Shown: in pieces, positions 1 to 6,874 of the stretch | How positions within the stretch are numbered: position 1 is the first letter of the stretch | How the letters are laid out: every line of letters begins with the position of its first letter | Source: Candidatus Caenarcanales bacterium | GTDB taxonomy: Bacteria; Cyanobacteriota; Vampirovibrionia; 2-02-FULL-35-15 | Assembly (NCBI GenBank): GCA_020050435.1 | Contig: JAGVKQ010000027.1 | Location: forward strand, 1 to 64,000 | Direction: 5' to 3' | DNA length: 64,000 nucleotides | Program-made: the position numbers and the translations under genes | The notes under the pieces: generated by a model | What the model was told of the DNA's origin: nothing | The model's database searches: none | Seen by the model: only the letters and a program-made list of their open reading frames with translations

Positions 1-675
1 AGCTGTACCACCGATAGTAACTGAGGTAGCACCGGTGAGATTGGTTCCATTAATAAGAACATTAGCACCCATTGCACCAGAAGCAGGTGTAAAGGAAGAG
101 ATTGTTGGTGTAGCTACTGGGCAATTAAAATTAGTCATAATTGATGCAGTGCTTGATTCATTTGAATTGAAAGTTGCTTTTACTGTAGTTGAGAGAGCAC
201 TTGTGCTACAAGCAAAATTAGCAGGAATATCAAAGTTAAAGTCTAGATCTAATCCATTTCCCATAGCAGTTCTGCTAAAAGTACTACATACGACAGTGGT
301 ACCTGAAGGGCTACAAGTAACTGTATTATCTGATCTAACAGGAAGTCCACTCCATGTCCATGAAGATGAAGGAAATGGAAATGTTAGCATGATGTTATTT
401 GCATTAGCTGAGCCATTATCAATAGCTTTAATTGTATATTTTATTCTTGTTCCTGGGGTTGCTGTAAATGTTGATGTTGAATTTTCTGCAGGACTACCAT
501 TTCTAACTATAAGATCTAAGTTGACTGAAGCATGAGCTGCATGAAAACTAAAGCCTGGAATAACAAAAAGATTAAAAAAGTTAAATCCTAATAAGGAAGC
601 TGTAGGAATATTAAGCAAAACTACTAAGAATAAACTTAGTAGTGGCTTAATTAACTTTTTAGGTTTTCCTCTCAC
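1..675 (-). CDS. Secreted surface protein, DUF11-like plus IPT/TIG domain (C-terminus beyond left edge)
   Basis: This gene is not in the ORF track because it runs off the left edge and starts with GTG. Frame-checked reverse translation gives MRGKPKKLIKPLLSLFLVVL, a basic start and hydrophobic signal segment. A beta-sandwich region follows, resembling DUF11 surface repeats (VNLDLIVRNGSPAENSTSTF), with several Cys. Then comes a recognisable IPT/TIG start (PTISSFTPASGAMGANVLI, then NGTNLTGATSVTIGGTA) that continues off the window. An in-frame TAA lies just upstream of the GTG, and AGGAG sits about 13 nt before it, so no longer start is possible. It lies 33 bp downstream of the beta-propeller gene on the same strand and is probably co-transcribed. 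The likely role is an exported or cell-surface adhesive protein, by inference from domain type only. The total length is unknown. Confidence 0.75.
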   Translation of the reverse strand, partial: MRGKPKKLIKPLLSLFLVVLLNIPTASLLGFNFFNLFVIPGFSFHAAHASVNLDLIVRNGSPAENSTSTFTATPGTRIKYTIKAIDNGSANANNIMLTFPFPSSSWTWSGLPVRSDNTVTCSPSGTTVVCSTFSRTAMGNGLDLDFNFDIPANFACSTSALSTTVKATFNSNESSTASIMTNFNCPVATPTISSFTPASGAMGANVLINGTNLTGATSVTIGGTA

Positions 676-708
676 TTTTCTTTCTCTACTCCTTTTGTAG
701 TTCTTCTA

Positions 709-1947
709 TTAGTTGGAATTAGACTTGGGTAGTGGTATCGCTCCATACTTTGAATCGGGGGAAATTATTAGTTTTGTATTTAACTTATTTGCTGAAACAG
801 TATATTCATTTATGAGAGTCAAATCTTTTAGTGAAAATACCTTTAAAACTTTATTTGAGTTTTTTAGTGTAAGAATAAAAAGTTTTTGCTGGTCAGTAGA
901 AATATCTAAATCAATGATAGAGGTACTGTCATTGATAGTTATAGTTTTTAGAATACTTGGGGACAATGGATTACTTACATCTGTTTTGTATACTTTTATA
1001 GTGACTGGGTTGGTGTTGTTGATACCTGCAGAAATAACTGTACTTCCATCAGGATAAATTGCAGATAAAGTAAGCCCATCTGAATTTGGATTTAGAATCT
1101 TTACAATCATCTTTTTGTTTTTTAAATCTAATAAATGTAGAACATGATTTCCGCCTATTGAAGAAATAACTGTTTTTGTACCTAATAAATTAAAGCTGTT
1201 AGAAAAAAGGAAATTATGTACTAGGAAAAATATATCTGGTGGTGTTTCAAAGTCTTTGGAACCTTCAGTTTCTAGATCGTATACTGTTGCAGTTTGATTG
1301 TTTATACCTCTGTATGTGATTATTGCATGTTTGTATTTAGGGGAAACTTTTACTGAATTAGGAGTATCTTTGATATTGATTGTTTTTTCTATTTGATCGT
1401 TAACTGTGTTAACTATAAAAAGTTTTCCTTGAGAGGCGTTGCTATTTCCTGCAATTATTTTTTTACCTTCGCTATCAATGAATGCAATAGAGTTAGGGAG
1501 TGGGCTGTCTGAGTTTAAGCAATTTAAAGATTTTGTAGTATTTGTGACTAAATCAACAATTATAAGAATTCCGCTTTGACCATCAGGCTTGCCATATACT
1601 AATGCTTTTTTATTATCTTCGCTAATGTCAATTTCAAATTCTGTAGAGTTTGTATTTGAAATGTTTAATGGTATGATTCCATCTTCGGTAAAACCACCAG
1701 CAGTAATTTTAATTTTTCTAATATATGGATTTTCTGATGAATCAATTGTTAGTAGATGGTTTCCATCGCTTGAAACCGTTATATTATTTGGTTTTGATAA
1801 ACATTTATTGTTTGTACAGTTCTCTATGAAGCCTACTGTTTCAGCTTTGCATGAATAAGCAATTGGTGAAATTAAAGCAATAATAATTATGGCCTGGAAT
1901 GCCACACTTACGTAATTGATAAGTGATATTTTTATTTTACTAATCAT
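709..1947 (-). CDS. Secreted beta-propeller (YVTN/WD-like) repeat protein
   Basis: The 412-residue protein begins with a hydrophobic export signal of about 30 residues ending near SPIAYSCKAE. The Cys could be a lipid site, but the -3 residue is Ala, not the usual Leu, so lipidation is uncertain. The rest is a series of units of roughly 45-60 residues with phrases such as VSPKYKHAIITYRG, ISEDNKKALVYG, IYPDGSTVISAG and ISPDSKYGAI. These are typical of YVTN/lactonase-like beta-propellers, in which each blade carries an SPDG-like turn. No catalytic residues were recognised, so a binding or surface role is more likely than an enzyme. It is followed by the IPT-domain gene on the same strand. No good ribosome site is visible before the ATG. 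Confidence 0.7.
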   Translation of the reverse strand: MISKIKISLINYVSVAFQAIIIIALISPIAYSCKAETVGFIENCTNNKCLSKPNNITVSSDGNHLLTIDSSENPYIRKIKITAGGFTEDGIIPLNISNTNSTEFEIDISEDNKKALVYGKPDGQSGILIIVDLVTNTTKSLNCLNSDSPLPNSIAFIDSEGKKIIAGNSNASQGKLFIVNTVNDQIEKTINIKDTPNSVKVSPKYKHAIITYRGINNQTATVYDLETEGSKDFETPPDIFFLVHNFLFSNSFNLLGTKTVISSIGGNHVLHLLDLKNKKMIVKILNPNSDGLTLSAIYPDGSTVISAGINNTNPVTIKVYKTDVSNPLSPSILKTITINDSTSIIDLDISTDQQKLFILTLKNSNKVLKVFSLKDLTLINEYTVSANKLNTKLIISPDSKYGAIPLPKSNSN

Positions 1948-2328
1948 TTTGAAAATAAGACAAACCTTAATTTTTACTCCCCTGTATACTCACTTACCCT
2001 TGTCCAAGCTCTTTTCATTTCACTTGTAAACTACGATGTTTTATATGGAAATCATTGGGGTATCCAGCAATTGATGTATATAGGGCTTGCCCCGTAACAT
2101 AGGTTATATCTTAAAAACATGGGGTTTTTGTTCTAGCGTTTTCTTTGTATGTTGGGATGTCCCCATTAAAAGTTAAGTTTAAATTTTAAAAACACTAATT
2201 TTTTGTTTGTGGGTTATTGCTACTAATCTAAACAACCTAGAATTACCCCTTTACGTGTTCCAGCAAGACGATTTTTTTTATTAAAGATTGGTATAAATAT
2301 AAAAGGGTTAAAAGTTTACGGATTTATT
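1948..2328. other. Intergenic region between divergent secreted-protein genes (381 bp)
   Basis: No ORF, tRNA or convincing structured RNA was seen. The region is A+T-rich with poly-T and poly-A runs. A TATAAAT sequence near 2292 could be the -10 of the rightward gene, but no -35 stands out. A short GGGCTTGCCCC-like dyad lies near 2087. Promoters for both flanking genes must lie here. Confidence 0.4.
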
Positions 2329-3153
2329 ATGATTAAAAAAAATCTTTTTTCTATTATTTTTTTATCACTTAGTATTTCTTTGTTAAATTCTATTATGATT
2401 AATAGTGCTATAGCTCAGGACACCTCTGGTCCGCCTGCTACTCCAGATACAGTTTTTGAAACTTCAGGGGAGCCCTTGAATGATTTCATTGATTCTCTTG
2501 CTGGTTCTAATCCACTAGGACATGTAGGAAGATTAGACTTTAAAATATATACAAATATCCCAAGTGTTTCTGGTTATCTTAGTTCTTTGAATAGTAATAT
2601 AGCAAGATCTAGATGGGGCGAAATTACTCATGATAAAGAAAACGGAATAGCATTTTTTAGAATTTTAACTACTTCTACTCCTCCTGAAATAGACGAGCAA
2701 AATCTTTATAATTTTGCAAATGTTACATCCAGTGAAATCCTTTCTTCATTAAGAGGAAATATTAAAAGTAAAAAAATCCAAGCCACATATACAGCCAAGA
2801 AAAAATTACCCAATGGAGATATTTTAAATGTAAGTGCTGAAAGTTTAGATGCAGATGCACATTTAGTTCTTAAGAAAGGTATAAGAGATTCTATGGGTGT
2901 TGCACTTACAGGCTTTGAGAAAATCACTTTTTATGATCCTGAAATCACCTTAACTAGAGCAAATGGTACCGTAGAGGTTTTAAGTTCTCGTAAAAACAGA
3001 TCATTATTTCAATCTCAGCAAGAGCCTAATACTTTAGTCTTGCTTGCAAAGTTTACTAAATGTCCATTCAACCCAATTAATCTAGATCAATACGTTCCAG
3101 AGGGTGAAACCCTGGAAGGAATATTTGATAGTTTAACTGGAAGTATAGAATAG
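2329..3153 (+). CDS. Secreted protein of unknown function
   Basis: The 274-residue protein has a classical signal peptide: MIKKN, a long hydrophobic stretch, and an AIAQ-type cleavage site near residue 30. The mature part begins with a Pro/Thr-rich linker. The remainder is a mixed, soluble-looking sequence with no family I recognise and one Cys near the C-terminus (FTKCPFNP). A weak ACGGA may serve as ribosome site. It converges on the pseudo-matrixin gene with only 5 bp between stop codons. The setting among exported proteins suggests an envelope or extracellular role, but nothing in the sequence shows what it does. Confidence 0.55.
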   Translation: MIKKNLFSIIFLSLSISLLNSIMINSAIAQDTSGPPATPDTVFETSGEPLNDFIDSLAGSNPLGHVGRLDFKIYTNIPSVSGYLSSLNSNIARSRWGEITHDKENGIAFFRILTTSTPPEIDEQNLYNFANVTSSEILSSLRGNIKSKKIQATYTAKKKLPNGDILNVSAESLDADAHLVLKKGIRDSMGVALTGFEKITFYDPEITLTRANGTVEVLSSRKNRSLFQSQQEPNTLVLLAKFTKCPFNPINLDQYVPEGETLEGIFDSLTGSIE

Positions 3154-3158
3154 AAATA

Positions 3159-4967
3159 TTATTCTCTAACTATTAGCCCACCACTAATTTGATCTCTTAA
3201 TCCGAAGTTTGGATTCTCTGCATCTAATTTGTCTGCTGTGTAAATTATATTTCTTGGTCCTGGTAATGCATCTGCAGCACAAGTGATATCTGCAGTTATT
3301 CCAGGCAATTCATCTGCCTGTTTTACAACTTCTTGACTTGCAGAACAAAGCTCTAAATTTCTATTACATGGAGGACCGTCAGGTATACCATCTGCAGGTT
3401 CCTCATCTACAGGATCTTCACAGTCTGCACATTCGCGCTCGTCAGAAATCCTTACACTTTTATTTGCCACATTATTTACTGTACAACCTTCTCCACTAAC
3501 GGTTAGAGTACCAAATCCATCATCTAGATTTATTCCCCAGAATTCTAAATCAGTAATTGTTTCTCCAGGACTTATTGATATAGGCGATACAGCATGTCCA
3601 CCTATATCATCAACTTCTTTCGTAGTGAAGAGAGAGAACATTTTAGGGTTAATATTAAAAGCACTTCCAGTGGTTTCTCTTACAGGAATTATTACTCTTG
3701 TCTCTTTCCCCGCATTAATCGATACTACTTTATCAGCAACTCCTGTCGTAAAGTTTAGGTCTGCATTCCTTGGGAAAAAAGATTGTGGGTCAAATTTCTT
3801 AGCTCTGATTGCACCATCTAAAGGTTCTGCATAAGCTATGTAATCTCCTTGAGGGATGTTTATTATTTCAAAACTACCATTTATATCTGTTATTGTACCT
3901 GCTGTTACTTCGCCAGTGTCTTTGTTTTCTAACACTACATGAGCACCTAAAACTGGTGATTTATTTAAAGTTACCTTTCCTGAGAATTTTCCTCTCTCTT
4001 TTAGCTTTGAAACCTTTGGGTAAATATTTGCTAGTCCTATTTCATCATCAGGAGTTAGAGCGTATCTAAGCATATTTAATCCTACTTCTGCTGTTGCAGA
4101 ACTGACTAGTGCAGAAGTGTCTAAACCTAAAAGTCTACCTAAAGCTATTGTTGCACTATTAGTTACATCGTTTCCCGAAACCTTATTGTCACAAGTTTTT
4201 TCTGCCAGGATATTATCAACACCACCTTCTCCAATTGGAGCTTGAGGGTCCCCACCAATTTTTATATCTCCAGTTGTGGTAAAAAAGACAGAACAAGGAT
4301 TATTAGATGGATCAAAAATAGTGTCTACATCTAACAAAGTCCCAGGCTTTACCATAATTGTTTCACCATTAAAAACTACACTATTAGTTTTTGCAATAGA
4401 GGTCACGGTAAAAACTCTGCTACCTAAAGCCCCACCACTAAATCCTTCTGGTGGTATATCAGTTTTTGCAGATATTAGATTTAAACCATCGTTAGGATTC
4501 ATCATAGAAGTAGTAAATTTGGGAGATAAGATTTTCATATCTGCAAACTCTACACCATTCCAAAGATCTATAGATTCTTGGACAGCATTGTAAAATGCTG
4601 AGCTTGTAATAGGTAGTTGAACATCACCAGTACTTTTTACAAGTAGGGTGGAGTTATCTATTTCGAATTGAATCTCTTTAGGCTTTGCTTGAAATGCTTT
4701 TACAGTTTGCGGTTTAGCTACTTTAGGTTTTTTCTGAGTTGTTCCTCCACTAGTAGAGCTAGTGCCGGAAGATTCTTCTGTAAAAACCTCTTGATTTTTT
4801 AAAGTACGATTTTTGCCTTTTTTACCATTTCTTATAGTGTCGAGGTTTGCTGGATCAAAAGACCCTCCATTGATAACTAAATCAGTAATTCTTGTAAATG
4901 CCATACCGTAGGGCATTTGTAACATTAAAGATATTATTGTTACTGCTGATACTATTGCTTTTTTCAT
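3159..4967 (-). CDS. Secreted pseudo-matrixin protein with CarboxypepD_reg-like domain
   Basis: The track ORF starts at 4979, but the internal ATG at 4967 fits better. It overlaps the upstream stop as ATGA and has GGAG 5 nt before it, giving 602 residues beginning MKKAIVSAVTIISLML (signal peptide). A Ser/Thr/Lys linker follows. Then comes a region laid out like an M10 matrixin, with a helix around NAVQESIDLWNG and a segment TIALGRLLGLDT where HEXGHALGLDH is expected, then LTPDDEIGLANIYP, matching the matrixin end signature. All three His ligands and the catalytic Glu are absent, so it should be inactive. A CarboxypepD_reg fold follows (GKVTLNKSPVLGAHVVLENK; GSFEIINIPQGDYIAYAEP), then a Cys-rich C-terminus. 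The matrixin assignment is my reading and unverified. Confidence 0.65.
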   Translation of the reverse strand: MKKAIVSAVTIISLMLQMPYGMAFTRITDLVINGGSFDPANLDTIRNGKKGKNRTLKNQEVFTEESSGTSSTSGGTTQKKPKVAKPQTVKAFQAKPKEIQFEIDNSTLLVKSTGDVQLPITSSAFYNAVQESIDLWNGVEFADMKILSPKFTTSMMNPNDGLNLISAKTDIPPEGFSGGALGSRVFTVTSIAKTNSVVFNGETIMVKPGTLLDVDTIFDPSNNPCSVFFTTTGDIKIGGDPQAPIGEGGVDNILAEKTCDNKVSGNDVTNSATIALGRLLGLDTSALVSSATAEVGLNMLRYALTPDDEIGLANIYPKVSKLKERGKFSGKVTLNKSPVLGAHVVLENKDTGEVTAGTITDINGSFEIINIPQGDYIAYAEPLDGAIRAKKFDPQSFFPRNADLNFTTGVADKVVSINAGKETRVIIPVRETTGSAFNINPKMFSLFTTKEVDDIGGHAVSPISISPGETITDLEFWGINLDDGFGTLTVSGEGCTVNNVANKSVRISDERECADCEDPVDEEPADGIPDGPPCNRNLELCSASQEVVKQADELPGITADITCAADALPGPRNIIYTADKLDAENPNFGLRDQISGGLIVRE

Positions 4968-5419
4968 TTCTTCTCCCATTTAAATTTGCATACACTATCA
5001 CCAGAAATTATCCCGTCTCTTGAGATTGTAAAAAGATTTTTTTTCTTTGACATTGTTTCTTCCAGGAATAAAATCACATCTTCATTTAGTGGCATATGGT
5101 CAGGAGTTGTAGATGCTTTTATCAGAAGCCCTTCTTTCTCTAAATCAGCACCAAAAACATTTATTTTCAAATATTTTTTCTGTGCAACCTTTTCTTTTTT
5201 ATAAAACCATTTTTTTGGTTTAAATTTATATTGTGTTAAATAAAAATCTCCTCTTTTAAAGACCTTCTTCTTAATTAAATTTCCCAAAACTATTGCTTCA
5301 TAATTCCTATTATTGAGATTTGTAAGATTATTAGGAAAAGTCTTTAAAAAACTTGAATCAAATAACAGTATTATCAATAACAAGAGTATACTTATAGTTT
5401 TTTTATTCTTAGTGCTCAT
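4964..5419 (-). CDS. Small membrane-anchored or secreted protein, companion of the pseudo-matrixin
   Basis: The 151-residue protein has a basic N-terminus and one hydrophobic segment (residues about 8-26) without an obvious cleavage site. The soluble region has the pattern YEAIVLGNLIKKKVF...YLTQYKFKP...YLKINVFGADLEKEGLLI...PLNEDVILFLEE...FTISRDGIISG. Small secreted proteins with this rhythm (Y-x-I-x-V core, a GG or GxDLxxxG turn, then VxLFL) are ones I associate from memory with matrixin-type genes. This neighbour relation is therefore suggestive rather than proven. It is translationally coupled (ATGA) to the pseudo-matrixin downstream, so the two products probably act together. Confidence 0.55.
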   Translation of the reverse strand: MSTKNKKTISILLLLIILLFDSSFLKTFPNNLTNLNNRNYEAIVLGNLIKKKVFKRGDFYLTQYKFKPKKWFYKKEKVAQKKYLKINVFGADLEKEGLLIKASTTPDHMPLNEDVILFLEETMSKKKNLFTISRDGIISGDSVCKFKWEKK

Positions 5420-5470
5420 AGGGATAGCACTAACTTAGACTGATTTAATTTGTATATTGTTGCAAGGCAA

Positions 5471-5594
5471 GGCACATATGGCTTATAGGGCTGATAAGGC
5501 TGATAAGGCTGATAAGGCTAATATGGCAGATAATGAAATATAGAATTCCATATAAGCCTTATATGCCTTATAGTCCTTACATGCCTTATTAGCC
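5471..5594. repeat. 9-bp periodic array with opposed arms
   Basis: The left arm is seven consecutive 9-nt units from 5471 to 5533, including three exact GGCTGATAA copies (5489-5515). The right arm, from 5556, has the complementary units GCCTTATAT, GCCTTATAG, TCCTTACAT and GCCTTATTA. Read on either strand, the two arms form a long imperfect inverted repeat with a 9-nt period. The right arm includes the stop codon of the SufA/IscA-type gene. It could act as a terminator or mRNA 3' hairpin for that leftward gene, which is inference. Confidence 0.75.
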
Positions 5595-6002
5595 CTTGTT
5601 CTCCGATGGGCAAACATTTTTAGCAGATTTTCCAGCAAACTCTAATACTATATCTTTATCACCTACAGAAAAAGAAGTGCCACATCCACAGCTTTTACTA
5701 GCATTTGGATTTTCAAAAACAAAGCCTCTTCCATTTAATCCACCTTGGTAATCAAGGTTTAAGCCCGTTATATATAGAGCGCTTTTTGGATCGATTAAAA
5801 CTTTAATTCCTTCATATTCATCTATGTAATCATTTTCTAAGGTTTTACCAAAATCAAGAATATAAGAAAGTCCAGAGCAACCCCCAGCTGATAGGCCGAT
5901 TCTTACTCCATCAGGATAATTAGCTTCTTCTTTAATAAGATTAGCTAATTGTTTTCTAGCAGAATCTGTTAAATTTACAATTTTTTGTTGTTTAGTTTCC
6001 AT
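5589..6002 (-). CDS. A-type iron-sulfur carrier (IscA/SufA/ErpA/HesB family)
   Basis: The 137-residue HesB-fold protein is expected to accept or carry Fe-S clusters from the SUF scaffold to target proteins in the cytoplasm. It shows LTDSARKQLANLI at the N-terminus, VRIGLSAGGCSGLSYILDF with the first conserved Cys, and SCGCGTSFSV with the C-x-C pair. These are the three cluster-ligating cysteines of the family. A C-terminal extension of about 20 residues (ending CPSENKG) goes beyond the usual length of about 110 and carries one more Cys. The gene diverges from the Rrf2 regulator upstream of the SUF operon. The shared intergenic dyad suggests common Fe-S-responsive control. SufA, IscA and ErpA cannot be told apart from sequence alone. 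Confidence 0.9.
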   Translation of the reverse strand: METKQQKIVNLTDSARKQLANLIKEEANYPDGVRIGLSAGGCSGLSYILDFGKTLENDYIDEYEGIKVLIDPKSALYITGLNLDYQGGLNGRGFVFENPNASKSCGCGTSFSVGDKDIVLEFAGKSAKNVCPSENKG

Positions 6003-6070
6003 GAAATTAATCCTTGAATTCGTCTTACTTATAGGTGTGATATATGCTTGAATCTTCCTATATATTCATT

Positions 6071-6124
6071 ATTATACCCCACTTTGGCTAATCTTGACTT
6101 TTTAGTCAAGATTAGGGGTATAAT
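6071..6124. promoter_or_regulatory. Divergent promoter with IscR-like operator dyad
   Basis: A perfect 11-bp inverted repeat, TAATCTTGACT / AGTCAAGATTA (6089-6114, loop TTTT), lies between the A-type carrier and the Rrf2 regulator. It is flanked by outward-facing GGGGTATAAT elements: 6115-6124 rightward and the mirror ATTATACCCC at 6071-6080 leftward. The core YYGACT-N4-AGTCRR closely resembles the type 1 IscR site as I remember it, with a spacer one base shorter. This is most likely the autoregulatory operator of the adjacent Rrf2 protein. Confidence 0.7.
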
Positions 6125-6189
6125 ATTGATAGGCGAAAGCACGTGCCATGCTGAGGAGATATAAAAATAATTTTGCATTGACAATAAAA

Positions 6190-6263
6190 GGATTTGTCCG
6201 ATTTATTCGGTAAATCCGATCAAGTGAGAGGCTTGACCAAAGGAAGGTTCAGCTTGTCTGAAC
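6190..6263 (+). promoter_or_regulatory. Structured leader of the Rrf2 gene (two hairpins)
   Basis: Downstream of the rightward promoter the leader can fold GGATTT-gt-CCGA/TCGG-t-AAATCC (6190-6217) and GTTCAG-cttgt-CTGAAC (6247-6263). The only Shine-Dalgarno-like run, AAGGAAGG (6240-6247), lies about 28 nt before the ATG. The second hairpin sits between them and could bring the two closer. This is a structural observation; its function is unknown. Confidence 0.4.
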
Positions 6264-6275
6264 TTAAACAAATAA

Positions 6276-6740
6276 ATGAAAATAACCTCACAAGAAGAAT
6301 ACGGATTAAGATGCTTGCTTCAAGTAGCACAGCTAACTGTTAAAAATGAGTTAGCTTCATTAGAAGGCATTGCAAAAGCTGAGCATATGACTACTGACTA
6401 TGCAGCTAAGCTTTTAAGCATTTTGCGCAATGCAAACTTGATAGAAAGTGTCCGTGGAAAAAGTGGTGGTTATAAATTATCTCGATTACCATCAGAAATT
6501 AAATTAGATGAAGTAATAAAAGTGTTAAGTGGGGAGTTGTTTGAAGTAAACTCATGCGAGCAATTTCCTGGAAACGATGATAAATGTGTTCATATTGATT
6601 GTTGTTCTATTAGGTCTGTTTGGTTTTCTGTGTCACATATTTTATTTGCATTGTTAAAACAAGTTACATTGGAGGATTTGCTTAAAAAAGAAGATTTATT
6701 AAGTAAATATCTAAAAAAGGAGTTAATTCTAAATCTATAA
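6276..6740 (+). CDS. Rrf2/IscR-family Fe-S-sensing transcriptional regulator
   Basis: The 154-residue winged-helix protein starts MKITSQEEYGLRCLLQVAQL, the typical Rrf2 N-terminus, with a recognition region LASLEGIAKAEHMTTDYAAKLL and the wing LIESVRGKSGGYKLSR. The C-terminal half carries a Cys cluster, NSCEQFPGNDDKCVHIDCCS, in the position where IscR and its relatives bind a 2Fe-2S or 4Fe-4S cluster. It most likely senses iron-sulfur status and controls the flanking SUF genes, playing the role SufR has in cyanobacteria. It is divergent from the A-type carrier and about 130 bp upstream of sufC. The IscR-like dyad in its own promoter suggests autoregulation. Confidence 0.88.
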   Translation: MKITSQEEYGLRCLLQVAQLTVKNELASLEGIAKAEHMTTDYAAKLLSILRNANLIESVRGKSGGYKLSRLPSEIKLDEVIKVLSGELFEVNSCEQFPGNDDKCVHIDCCSIRSVWFSVSHILFALLKQVTLEDLLKKEDLLSKYLKKELILNL

Positions 6741-6750
6741 AAGATACGTT

Positions 6751-6776
6751 GTAAAGACGTTGTATACAACGTCTCT
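6751..6776. repeat. Palindromic repeat, AGACGTTGTATAC type
   Basis: A perfect 20-bp palindrome, AGACGTTGTATACAACGTCT (6755-6774), is preceded by GTAA. Nearly the same sequence recurs at 28943-28966 inside the 3' end of the GT9 gene. It is a member of the GTARRG palindrome family of this window. It lies between the regulator and the sufC promoter. Confidence 0.8.
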
Positions 6777-6801
6777 AAAAAAAATATAAATGTCGGAAAA
6801 G

Positions 6802-6824
6802 TTGAAAAAAAAGTCAAGTATAAT
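6802..6824 (+). promoter_or_regulatory. sufC promoter with second IscR-like half-conserved operator
   Basis: TTGAAA-AAAA-AGTCAAG (6802-6818) is followed directly by TATAAT (6819-6824). The right half, AGTCAAG, and the 4-nt spacing equal those of the dyad at 6089-6114, while the left half keeps only TTGA. The site overlaps the -35/-10 region, so a bound regulator would block transcription of the SUF operon. No separate consensus -35 is visible. Confidence 0.6.
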
Positions 6825-6829
6825 GTGAA

Positions 6830-6851
6830 GGCTAGATTTGCAAATCTAGCC
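6830..6851. repeat. 22-bp perfect palindrome in sufC leader
   Basis: GGCTAGATTTG is followed directly by its complement, CAAATCTAGCC. It lies between the sufC -10 and the ribosome site and would form a stable hairpin in the operon leader. Its TTTGCAAA centre matches the palindrome at 50239-50266. Confidence 0.8.
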
Positions 6852-6874
6852 GAGATAAGAAGAGGAAATTAAAA

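Noticed and set aside
35-535. 166-residue plus-strand ORF
   Set aside because: It is antisense to the IPT/DUF11-like gene on the minus strand, which has a signal peptide and recognisable domain motifs.
713-1057. Plus-strand ORF of 114 residues, and similar hydrophobic antisense ORFs (1589, 3625, 4276, 27954, 33088, 36749)
   Set aside because: All lie antisense to well-supported genes, have no start signals and show composition expected of shadows.
5471-5594. Possible CRISPR array
   Set aside because: Units are only 9 nt with no spacers, and there are no cas genes.
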